A DNA stretch of 30,965 bases from Pseudomonadota bacterium (GTDB lineage Bacteria > Desulfobacterota > Syntrophobacteria > Syntrophobacterales > Syntrophobacteraceae). The position numbers were made by a program, and so were the translations under genes. The notes under the pieces were generated by a model that saw only the letters and a list, made by a program, of their open reading frames with translations, ran no database searches and was not told where the DNA came from. The stretch's first letter is position 1; every line of letters begins with the position of its first letter. The stretch lies in NCBI GenBank assembly GCA_023442755.1, contig JAEZXS010000276.1:1-30965 (forward strand), in the 5' to 3' direction. Below, in pieces: positions 14,884 through 21,423 of the stretch.

Positions 14884-14918
14884 CCAGGAGGAAGACCTTG
14901 GCCTTCCTCCTGGAGGAG
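14884..14918 (+). promoter_or_regulatory. 11-bp perfect hairpin overlapping the DUF255 ribosome-binding site
   Basis: CCAGGAGGAAG (14884-14894) pairs perfectly with CTTCCTCCTGG (14903-14913) around an 8-base loop. The last GG of the hairpin is also the start of the GGAGGAG ribosome-binding site (14912-14918), and the 5' arm itself carries AGGAGG. The structure could hide or expose the site, or act as a terminator-like element after the zinc-ribbon gene. Confidence 0.75.
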
Positions 14919-14923
14919 CCGAA

Positions 14924-16975
14924 ATGCCAAACCGTCTTGCAGGGGAAAAGAGCCCCTACCTTCTACAGCACGCCGATAACCCCGTCGACTGGTACCCCTG
15001 GGGAGAGGAAGCCTTCAGTCAGGCCGCAGCAGCAGACAAGCCGATCTTTCTTTCCATCGGATATTCCACCTGCCACTGGTGCCATGTCATGGCCCACGAG
15101 TCCTTCGAAGATCCCGAAGTGGCATCTCTTCTGAACCGGCATTTCATTTCCATCAAGGTCGACCGCGAGGAGCGACCGGATGTCGACCAGATTTATATGA
15201 CCGTCTGCCAAGCCACCACGGGGGCGGGCGGATGGCCCCTTTCCATCTTTATGGGGCCGGACCGGAAGCCCTTTTTTGCCGGCAGCTATTTCCCCAAAAG
15301 AGGCAGGGGCGGAATGCCGGGATTCACCGACATCGTGACGCAGCTTGCCCATCTCTGGGAAAACAGCCGCGGAAGGCTCGACATGATGAGCGAAGAAATC
15401 ACCCGGGCCATTCAGCCCAAACCGGCGGAAGGTGAAGGCGAAATGCCCGGGAAGGCCCTTCTCGAAAGAGCCTACCGGCTTCTTCTGGGTTCCTTCGATT
15501 CCGTTCTCGGGGGATTTGGCAGCGCTCCGAAGTTCCCGACTCCGCACAATCTGAACTTTCTCCTGAGATGGCACAGGCGAAACCCCAGCTCCCGCGCAGG
15601 GGAGATCGTGGAAAAGACCCTGGACGCCATGCGGGCAGGAGGCATCTTCGATCAGGTCGGCTTCGGGTTCCACCGCTATTCGGTGGATGCGAAGTGGCTG
15701 GTTCCGCACTTCGAGAAAATGCTCTACGACCAGGCACTGCTGGGCCTCGCATACACAGACGCGTTCCTGGCAACCGGCGCCGTCCGGCATGCCCGGGTGG
15801 TAAGAGAAATATTCGAATACGTACTCCGAGAGATGAAGAGCCCGGAAGGCGGTTTTTACAGCGCGGAGGACGCGGACAGCGAAGGAAGGGAGGGCGTTTT
15901 CTACACCTGGACGTCCGGAGAAGTCGTCGAAATACTCGGGAAAGAAGCCGGCGATGTTTTTTGCCGTTTTTTCGGAATAAGCGGCATGGGCAATTTCGAG
16001 GATGGCAGGAGCATTCCGCACATATCCGGGCCGGCCGTGGAGGCGGCCGGGGAATTGGGGATGAGTCCCGCAAAACTGGAAGCCCTGATCGAGGAAAGCC
16101 GGCAAAAGCTATTTACGGCGCGTGAGAGCCGTGTGCATCCCTTCAAGGACGACAAAATCCTGGTAGCCTGGAACGGGCTCATGATTGCCTCCCTTGCCCG
16201 GGGTTCCCAGGCGCTTGGGGACTCGGCCTATGCGCTGGCAGCAAAGGAAGCCGCCGATTTCATTCTCGACCGGATGCGGCCGGAAGGGCGCCTGCACCGC
16301 CGGTACAGGCACGGGGAAACAGCAAACCCGGGCTATGCCGACGATTACGCCTTTCTCATCTGGGGGCTGCTGGAATTGTATGAAACGGTTTTCGACACCC
16401 GCTACCTCGCCGAAGCAGCAGACCTGCAGGAACGCATGAACGCCCTTTTCGCAGATGAAGCGGAAGGCGGGTTCTTTTATACCGGTGCTGACGGCGAAAA
16501 GATGATCGTGCGGGAGAAGGTAATCTACGACGGCGCGACCCCGTCGTGCAACTCCGTTTCCGCCCTGAACCTCCTGCGGCTCGGCAGAATGACCGGAAAC
16601 CCGGCCTGGGAAAAGCAGGCCGACAGGCTCATGCGCCGATTTGCGGCCCAGGTCGCACTCTTCCCTCCGGGATATACCCAGTTTCTTCAGGCGGTCGATT
16701 TTGCCGTCGGCCCCGCCAGGGAGATCGTGATAGCCGGCGAACCGGTCACAGCGCACACCCGGGAAATGATCGAATCGGTTCACTCTGCGTTCTTTCCCAA
16801 CAGGGTGCTCCTACTGAAGACAAAAGATTCGGCGGCGGAGCTGGCCGGACTTGCGCCTTACACGGAACCGATTCAGCCGCCCGAGACCGGGGCGGCAGCG
16901 TATGTGTGCGAAAACTTTTCATGCCGAAGTCCCCTGTTCGACGCGACTGCGCTCAAATCGTCCATGTTGAAGTAG
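14924..16975 (+). CDS. Thioredoxin domain-containing protein, DUF255 / YyaL family
   Basis: The start at ATG 14924 follows GGAGGAG by five bases and gives the family N-terminus MPNRLAGEKSPYLLQHADNP; an earlier in-frame start at 14759 would run through the previous gene. The 683-residue protein has an N-terminal thioredoxin-like DUF255 domain (1-165) with Cys50-His-Trp-Cys53 in GYSTCHWCHVMAHESF. A long (alpha/alpha)6-barrel-like region follows (~200-560; FDQVGFGFHRYSVD, PHFEKMLYDQA, SAEDADSEG). The human relative is SPATA20. The activity is not established. It lacks a signal peptide and has the expected length. Confidence 0.93.
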   Translation: MPNRLAGEKSPYLLQHADNPVDWYPWGEEAFSQAAAADKPIFLSIGYSTCHWCHVMAHESFEDPEVASLLNRHFISIKVDREERPDVDQIYMTVCQATTGAGGWPLSIFMGPDRKPFFAGSYFPKRGRGGMPGFTDIVTQLAHLWENSRGRLDMMSEEITRAIQPKPAEGEGEMPGKALLERAYRLLLGSFDSVLGGFGSAPKFPTPHNLNFLLRWHRRNPSSRAGEIVEKTLDAMRAGGIFDQVGFGFHRYSVDAKWLVPHFEKMLYDQALLGLAYTDAFLATGAVRHARVVREIFEYVLREMKSPEGGFYSAEDADSEGREGVFYTWTSGEVVEILGKEAGDVFCRFFGISGMGNFEDGRSIPHISGPAVEAAGELGMSPAKLEALIEESRQKLFTARESRVHPFKDDKILVAWNGLMIASLARGSQALGDSAYALAAKEAADFILDRMRPEGRLHRRYRHGETANPGYADDYAFLIWGLLELYETVFDTRYLAEAADLQERMNALFADEAEGGFFYTGADGEKMIVREKVIYDGATPSCNSVSALNLLRLGRMTGNPAWEKQADRLMRRFAAQVALFPPGYTQFLQAVDFAVGPAREIVIAGEPVTAHTREMIESVHSAFFPNRVLLLKTKDSAAELAGLAPYTEPIQPPETGAAAYVCENFSCRSPLFDATALKSSMLK

Positions 16976-17050
16976 GATTATGGCGTGATTATGGCGTGAT
17001 ATTATGATTATGGCGTGATTATGTCCTGCTTTTCCGTTTATGGCGCGATT
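16976..17050 (+). repeat. Tandem GATTATGGCGT repeats (possible enhancer array)
   Basis: GATTATGGCGT occurs at 16976-16986, 16987-16997 and 17006-17016, with partial GATTATG at 17017-17023 and a degenerate TTATGGCGCGATT at 17038-17050. The array begins immediately after the DUF255 stop codon and ends 57 bases before the -24 element of a sigma-54 promoter. That is where enhancer-binding activators of sigma-54 bind, so a regulatory role is plausible. Confidence 0.8.
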
Positions 17051-17106
17051 TGGCGATATTGCGTTAACATATGGAAATGATTACTAATAATTTATATCTA
17101 AAGAAT

Positions 17107-17122
17107 TGGTACGCATCTTGCT
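17107..17122 (+). promoter_or_regulatory. Sigma-54 (RpoN) promoter
   Basis: TGGTACG-CATC-TTGCT fits the -24/-12 consensus TGGYRYR-N4-TTGCW at every defined position. With C17121 as -12, transcription starts at about 17133. The promoter points at a strong terminator 31 bases beyond that start and then at the flavoprotein gene at 17235. Confidence 0.75.
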
Positions 17123-17132
17123 GTAGCTATAT

Positions 17133-17202
17133 GTGTAAGAGAAACCAACTCTTTCCTCCTCTAAAGCTGACCGGTTCTAGCCCCTCCGGTCAGCTTTTTT
17201 TT
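17133..17202 (+). ncRNA. Predicted ~70-nt sigma-54-driven small RNA with anti-Shine-Dalgarno segment
   Basis: The predicted transcript starts at the sigma-54 start site and ends at the intrinsic terminator. It folds as a small 5' hairpin (AAGAG 17137-17141 with CTCTT 17149-17153, 7-base loop), a single-stranded linker TCCTCCTCTA (17154-17163), and the terminator hairpin. The linker CCTCCT is complementary to AGGAGG ribosome-binding sites. This is a typical regulatory small-RNA layout, but it rests on sequence alone. The alternative is an attenuated leader of the flavoprotein gene. Confidence 0.5.
17164..17202 (+). terminator. Strong intrinsic terminator
   Basis: AAGCTGACCGG (17164-17174) pairs perfectly with CCGGTCAGCTT (17186-17196) around an 11-base loop and runs into eight T residues (17195-17202). 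It lies 32 bases before the flavoprotein start codon and is by far the clearest classical terminator in the window. Confidence 0.92.
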
Positions 17203-17234
17203 GTGCCCTGCTCTTCTATATCACGAGGCGGAAC

Positions 17235-18107
17235 ATGGATAAGGTCCTGCTTGGAGTCGTCGGCTCGCCGCGAAGATTCGGGAACTGTGAACTTTTCGTA
17301 AAAGAAGTATTCAGACAGCTTGGAACCGGCTGGGCATTGCGTCTTGTCCGTTTGCCGGAACTCGACATCCGCCCGTGCAAAGCCTGCTATCAATGCCTTT
17401 TCGATCCGATGCGCTGCCCTCAGGAAGACGATTTCCTGCCCGTTCTCGAGGTCCTGGCGGAAGCCGACGCAGTTGCCGTGGCTGCCCCGGCTTACCTGCT
17501 TTCCGCAAACTGCGCCCTGAAAAAGTTTCTCGACCGCGGCCTTCAGTTTTACGCTTTTCTCGATCGGCTATGGGGAAAACCGGCGGTCGGTGTTGCCATT
17601 GCCGGAATCGAGGGCATGGAGGGGGCCACGAAGCTGAACGTGGAAAGCTTCATAAAACTCACGATGTGCGATCTGCGCGGATCGGCGGTGGTTTATGGCG
17701 CCTTGCCGGGAGAGACGCTGATGTCAGAAGCAAACTGCCGCGTCGCAGGCCGGCTTGCAAAAAGCATCCTGGATCCTGCGATGCGGACTCGCCCCGATGT
17801 CCCCGTCTGTCCGCTATGCGGTGGAGACACCTTCCGATTTCTGCCGGGCGGAAAACTGCGGTGCATGCTGTGCAGCGGGTCGGGCCGGTATGAGTGGAGG
17901 GACGGACGGCTGGAACCTGATATCGCGCCCGGGGAACACCCGCTCTTCCTCTGTCGCGAGGACGCGGAAAGGCATGCGGAATGGCTCAGGGGAATGAAGG
18001 AGAAATTTTTCGAGCGCCGAAAGGAATTGAAAGACGTCGCGAAGAACTACCTGAAGATCGGGACATGGATGGAGCGAAGACCCACGCAGATCCGGCGCCC
18101 GGAGTAG
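17235..18107 (+). CDS. Iron-sulfur flavoprotein (NADPH-dependent FMN reductase-like)
   Basis: The 290-residue protein begins with a flavodoxin-like FMN domain (GVVGSPRRFGNCE, residues 7-19; AAPAYLLSANCALKKFLDR, ~83-101). It carries Cys48-x2-Cys51-x2-Cys54-x6-Cys61 (CKACYQC...C), the compact [4Fe-4S] motif of the Isf flavoprotein family of anaerobes. Residues ~193-220 add a zinc ribbon (CPLCGG...CMLCSG), an unusual C-terminal extension. Isf proteins pass electrons from ferredoxin to acceptors including oxygen and peroxide, which would fit the upstream redox genes. GAGGCGG lies before the ATG. It stands just after the terminator, so its own promoter or read-through must drive it. Confidence 0.88.
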   Translation: MDKVLLGVVGSPRRFGNCELFVKEVFRQLGTGWALRLVRLPELDIRPCKACYQCLFDPMRCPQEDDFLPVLEVLAEADAVAVAAPAYLLSANCALKKFLDRGLQFYAFLDRLWGKPAVGVAIAGIEGMEGATKLNVESFIKLTMCDLRGSAVVYGALPGETLMSEANCRVAGRLAKSILDPAMRTRPDVPVCPLCGGDTFRFLPGGKLRCMLCSGSGRYEWRDGRLEPDIAPGEHPLFLCREDAERHAEWLRGMKEKFFERRKELKDVAKNYLKIGTWMERRPTQIRRPE

Positions 18108-18284
18108 ACCTTTTCAGGTCCTCCGGGAATTGCCGTTCATCATGGGGTACGCGTCAGGCCTTTCGGATTTTGGCCGCAACACACTCCCGCAGCCGTCCGG
18201 AGCCTGCCCCCACGATAGGCGCCGGCGGAAGACTGTAGAAAGATGTTGTGCGAGAGCTTGCGGGATCGCGAAAGACCTGACCCG
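18108..18284. other. Gene-free spacer at convergent ends
   Basis: Between the stops of the flavoprotein gene (+) and the FeoA-domain gene (-) I see no gene, REP copy or clear terminator. Confidence 0.5.
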
Positions 18285-18575
18285 CTATTTGTTGGTCACC
18301 CAGATTCTCTCGGCAACCTTCCCATCAAGACTGATGATATGTCTGCTTCTGCTCACCCGTGCGAGGCAGGAAGCCGGACCGATGCGGCGAACCTTCATTA
18401 CCGCTCCGAGCTGAATCCCCATTGCGGCGATCCGGGCGCACAACGTCCCATCCCCCCGAATCTGTACCACCTTCAAAGGTTTTTGGTTGGGTGCTTGTGA
18501 AAGCGGAAAAGATTTATCGTCCAGATCTTTTCCCCTGATTCCAAAGAGACTCGCTGATATCGAATGTCTTGGCAT
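18285..18575 (-). CDS. Stand-alone FeoA-domain protein
   Basis: The 96-residue product ends in a full FeoA (SH3-like) domain: KPLKVVQIRGDGTLCARIAAMGIQLGAVMKV is the L..l..G..g.v..i.g...l..RL..MGi..G..v pattern, written here in family terms, and it closes with ISLDGKVAERIWV. FeoA partners the ferrous-iron transporter FeoB, but no feoB lies in the window, so it may be a lone regulator-like FeoA protein. The start is uncertain: Met at 18575 follows a G-rich stretch (GGGGGGG) that is a poor ribosome-binding site; a longer frame reaches 18686. The ~20 residues before the domain are unlike FeoA. Confidence 0.7.
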   Translation of the reverse strand: MPRHSISASLFGIRGKDLDDKSFPLSQAPNQKPLKVVQIRGDGTLCARIAAMGIQLGAVMKVRRIGPASCLARVSRSRHIISLDGKVAERIWVTNK

Positions 18576-19010
18576 GAGACCCCCCCCGCTACAAAAAGCG
18601 ATGAGCAGTAAAACATTATATTTTGAACCCCGTGAGGATTTCGCCCCTGCTGTATCCCCACGGTCGCAAAATAGAATAATGCCCATGGAAATGATGTCGG
18701 ATGCAGCCTGATTTTTTTATAGGATTCTCGCTTGCCGCAAAGTCGGTCTTTATCCTACAAAATGTGAGAAAAAGTCTAAGCAATGGCACAATAGGCCAAA
18801 GTACGCACAATTGAGGGGGCTTTTCCCACCTCTGAGCCGACGGATCTCGTCAAACCGAGGGATGAGAAGCAAAGCCGTCGCGGAGAATTTGGTGCAATTC
18901 TTCCCTTGGCCTCTTTGTGGGGCGAGGCAAAATGAGTTACAACTCTGCCGGTTTTCACCGGATATCCCTTAAGAACCTTTTGTTACGTTCGCGGGCGGAG
19001 GCCTGAATCG
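18576..19010. other. 435-base gene-free region with inverted repeats
   Basis: No convincing gene lies here. It contains three structures. A 10-bp stem reads CCGTGAGGAT (18630-18639) with ATCCCCACGG (18654-18663), fully paired with one G-U on the minus strand. TAGGAT/ATCCTA lies at 18720-18725/18752-18757. A nested pair has outer CGACGG/CCGTCG (18838-18843/18875-18880) and inner CTCGTC/GATGAG (18846-18851/18861-18866). A minus-strand TATAAA-like box is near 18719. It may be a long structured FeoA-gene leader, a remnant element or an RNA gene. Confidence 0.45.
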
Positions 19011-19727
19011 TTGCACATCCTGATAGTTAAGCTTGGATCGACATACCCGTGGATTTCCGATCGGACGGGAGATTTCGAAGATTGGATTGCCGGAGGCATG
19101 GATGCTCCGGGCAGGCGGATTGAAATCGTTTCCCCCGCAAGCGGCGAAGTGCTGCCGCCTCCGGGCGATATTTCCGGTGTCGTTCTTACAGGTTCCCATT
19201 ACATGGTAACCTCCTGGGAAGAATGGAGTGAGGAGACAGCAAAATGGATACGGGAAGTTGTCCGGGTGGAGAAGCCGCTTCTCGGAATTTGCTACGGGCA
19301 CCAGCTCCTTGCCCGGGCAACGGGGGGCGTCGTGGGCTACAACAGCCGGGGAAGGGAATTCGGAACCGCCCTCGTCTACCTGCGTGAGGAGTGCGCCGCG
19401 GACCCGCTTTTCGGGGGGCTTGCTTCACCAATGCCGGCACATGTGTGCCATGCGCAGTCGGTGCTCGCATTGCCTCCCGGGGCTGTGCTCCTCGGTTCCA
19501 ACGACCACGACCCCCACCATGCTTTTCGCATCGGGAAAAACGCCTGGGGCGTGCAGTTTCACCCCGAGTTCCCGGCGGAAGCGGCGCGTGCCTACGTGGA
19601 ACGGCATGCGGAGGATCTGCGCGCCGAAGGCAAGGACCCGGAGCAGATCCTGCGGAATGTGCAGGAGACGCCGGAATCGGCTTCGATCCTGCGCCGGTTC
19701 GGCGACCTGGTGGACGGGGCGGCTTAA
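19011..19727 (+). CDS. Class I glutamine amidotransferase
   Basis: The 238-residue product is a GMP-synthase-like GATase1 domain. The nucleophile Cys94 is in LLGICYGHQLLA, and the His184/Glu186 pair is in WGVQFHPEF, completing the Cys-His-Glu triad that releases ammonia from glutamine. No synthetase domain follows, so it is a stand-alone amidotransferase of the YfeJ type, whose partner substrate is unknown. The start is TTG 19011, supported by GGAGG upstream and by the family N-terminus HILIVKLGSTYP. The next gene, arsR, has its own promoter. Confidence 0.9.
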   Translation: MHILIVKLGSTYPWISDRTGDFEDWIAGGMDAPGRRIEIVSPASGEVLPPPGDISGVVLTGSHYMVTSWEEWSEETAKWIREVVRVEKPLLGICYGHQLLARATGGVVGYNSRGREFGTALVYLREECAADPLFGGLASPMPAHVCHAQSVLALPPGAVLLGSNDHDPHHAFRIGKNAWGVQFHPEFPAEAARAYVERHAEDLRAEGKDPEQILRNVQETPESASILRRFGDLVDGAA

Positions 19728-19772
19728 AGACTGCGGTTATACGGGACGCTGCAGCCGAGCCTGAGGAATATG

Positions 19773-19801
19773 TTGACACCGGCGAATCAAAATTATATAT
19801 T
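19773..19801 (+). promoter_or_regulatory. arsR: arsR promoter (sigma-70 type)
   Basis: A consensus TTGACA (19773-19778) and TATATT (19796-19801) are separated by the optimal 17 bases, 28 bases before the arsR start codon. The -10 box overlaps the putative ArsR operator, the expected layout for an autorepressed ars operon. Confidence 0.8.
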
Positions 19802-19820
19802 GCGATCCATCGATATATTG
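19795..19820 (+). promoter_or_regulatory. Putative ArsR operator 1
   Basis: ATATAT arms (19795-19800 and 19813-19818) flank TGCGATCCATCG, giving an imperfect inverted repeat over the -10 region. It contains CATCGATATAT (19808-19818), found again before arsP. Confidence 0.65.
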
Positions 19821-19828
19821 GGGGCGTT

Positions 19829-20170
19829 ATGAAAGAATTTATCAAGGTCATGAAGGCGCTGTCGGATCCGAACCGGGTCAAGATCTTTAAAATGCTCCAG
19901 CACAAGACGATGTGTGTCTGCGAGTTACGGGAGGCACTGGGAATAGCGCAACCCACGGTTTCAAGCCACCTGAAGGTGCTCGAGGACGCAGGCCTCGTGA
20001 GCTACCGCAAAGAGGGGCTCTGGGTGAACTATTTTCTTGCCGACGGCGCAGCCAATCCATACGCGGCCAACATGCTCGGCAATCTCCGGCACTGGCTCCA
20101 GGACGACCCGGAGATTTCCCGGCTCGTCACCAGGCTTCCAATGGTCCGCAGGGAAGACATCTGCCGGTAA
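19829..20170 (+). CDS. arsR: ArsR/SmtB-family arsenic-responsive repressor
   Basis: The 113-residue protein is a compact winged-helix repressor: ALSDPNRVKIFKML (residues ~10-23), then CVCELREALGIAQPTVSSHLKVLEDAGLV in the recognition-helix region (quoted here as motif names; ~31-58). The Cys-Val-Cys motif before the recognition helix (residues ~31-33) is the As(III)/Sb(III)-binding site of classic ArsR. The N-terminus is set at ATG 19829; the frame is open upstream to 19391 but there overlaps the amidotransferase. It heads the arsenic cluster and probably represses both its own promoter and that of arsP through the shared operator sequence. Confidence 0.94.
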   Translation: MKEFIKVMKALSDPNRVKIFKMLQHKTMCVCELREALGIAQPTVSSHLKVLEDAGLVSYRKEGLWVNYFLADGAANPYAANMLGNLRHWLQDDPEISRLVTRLPMVRREDICR

Positions 20171-20188
20171 CTTTTTTTTCGGCGATTG

Positions 20189-20199
20189 CATCGATATAT
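20189..20199 (+). promoter_or_regulatory. Putative ArsR operator 2, upstream of arsP
   Basis: CATCGATATAT is an exact 11-base repeat of the sequence at 19808-19818, here inside GCATCGATATATGC, 75 bases before the arsP start. A weak TTGCAT...TAACAT promoter may straddle it. Confidence 0.6.
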
Positions 20200-20273
20200 G
20201 CGAATTTAACATTTGAATCGATTACAGCGACCTCAGCCCTTCGAATTTCATGCAAAAGTCCGGAGGATTACAA

Positions 20274-21377
20274 ATGAAAATGCTCGATGGGAACCGTTTC
20301 CCGATGGTAACCGGTACATGCTGCGTCGGCAGGGAGCCAGCCGCCAAAACAGCGGCGGATGGGCGGCTCAAACGCTATGCCCTGATCGGAATCCCCGTCA
20401 TTGCCGCCTGGTGGCTTATCTATTTCAACCTGGCGGCTTTTTCCGCCTTTCTGACATACGATCTTTTTCGGCTTCCGGCGCACGGCAGATTCGGCAGCGC
20501 AGTCGAGTTTTTCCTCTACGACACTCCAAAGGTGCTCATGCTGCTGGCCCTGGCCGTCTTCGGCATCGGCGTCGTCCGCTCCTTTTTTACCCCCGAGCGA
20601 ACCCGGAAAGTCCTTGCGGGAAAGCGCGAATCGATCGGCAATGTCCTTGCAGCGCTCCTGGGCACTGTCACGCCGTTTTGCTCCTGCTCGGCCGTTCCGC
20701 TTTTCATCGGGTTTGTCACCGCGGGGGTGCCTCTCGGCGTGACGTTTTCCTTCCTGGTTTCCGCCCCCATGGTAAACGAGATCGCGCTGGTGATGCTCTA
20801 CGGGCTTTTCGGCTGGCGGGTTGCCCTCATCTATCTCGGGACCGGACTGCTGGTCGCCATGGTCTCCGGCTGGGTAATCGGCCGGATGGGCATGCGAAAA
20901 TACCTGGAAGACTGGGTGCTTCAGATGGAAGCGGTAGCCGGGATGGAGGATGAGACGAAGACGTGGACCGACCGCATCGAGTACGGCATTGCCGCAGTAC
21001 GCGATATTGTCGGAAAGGTATGGAAATACGTCATTCTGGGGATTGCCGTCGGCGCCGCCATCCACGGCTATGTCCCGGAAGGCTTCATGGCTTCCATAAT
21101 GGGCAAGGGAGCCTGGTGGTCGGTCCCCCTGTCGGTGCTGATCGGCATCCCCATGTATTCCAATGCCGCGGGGATAATACCGGTCGTGCACGCCCTTCTC
21201 GAAAAGGGGGCAGCTCTCGGGACGGTGCTGGCGTTCATGATGTCCGTCATAGCGCTTTCCCTGCCCGAGGCGATTATTTTGCGCAAGGTTCTGAAGCCGC
21301 GGCTCATAGCGACTTTTCTGAGCGTTGTGGGAGTGGGAATCATGATTGTCGGCTACCTTTTCAACTGGCTGCTCTAA
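20274..21377 (+). CDS. arsP: ArsP-type permease (DUF318 family)
   Basis: The 367-residue membrane protein starts at ATG 20274 behind GGAGG; an earlier ATG lacks such a site. It has about eight to ten membrane segments and the family hallmark TPFCSCSAVPLFIGF with Cys136 and Cys138 (133-147), plus a second-half signature SNAAGIIPVV (~300-309). The family includes ArsP, which exports trivalent organoarsenicals, and many uncharacterised permeases. The ars context supports an arsenic role, but the substrate (organic or inorganic) is unproven. A cytosolic loop at ~218-235 separates the two halves. It leads the run arsP-DGC-acr3-thioredoxin. Confidence 0.88.
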   Translation: MKMLDGNRFPMVTGTCCVGREPAAKTAADGRLKRYALIGIPVIAAWWLIYFNLAAFSAFLTYDLFRLPAHGRFGSAVEFFLYDTPKVLMLLALAVFGIGVVRSFFTPERTRKVLAGKRESIGNVLAALLGTVTPFCSCSAVPLFIGFVTAGVPLGVTFSFLVSAPMVNEIALVMLYGLFGWRVALIYLGTGLLVAMVSGWVIGRMGMRKYLEDWVLQMEAVAGMEDETKTWTDRIEYGIAAVRDIVGKVWKYVILGIAVGAAIHGYVPEGFMASIMGKGAWWSVPLSVLIGIPMYSNAAGIIPVVHALLEKGAALGTVLAFMMSVIALSLPEAIILRKVLKPRLIATFLSVVGVGIMIVGYLFNWLL

Positions 21378-21423
21378 CCCGGGGGGCTGCCGATAAAAAC
21401 GAGCTCTAAAAAAGGAGAATGCC

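Noticed and set aside
14759..14923. Upstream extension of the DUF255 protein
   Set aside because: It overlaps the zinc-ribbon gene in another frame; the family N-terminus and GGAGGAG site fix the start at 14924.
16976..17050. Possible CRISPR array
   Set aside because: Repeats are 11 bases with no unique spacers of even length, and no cas genes are present.
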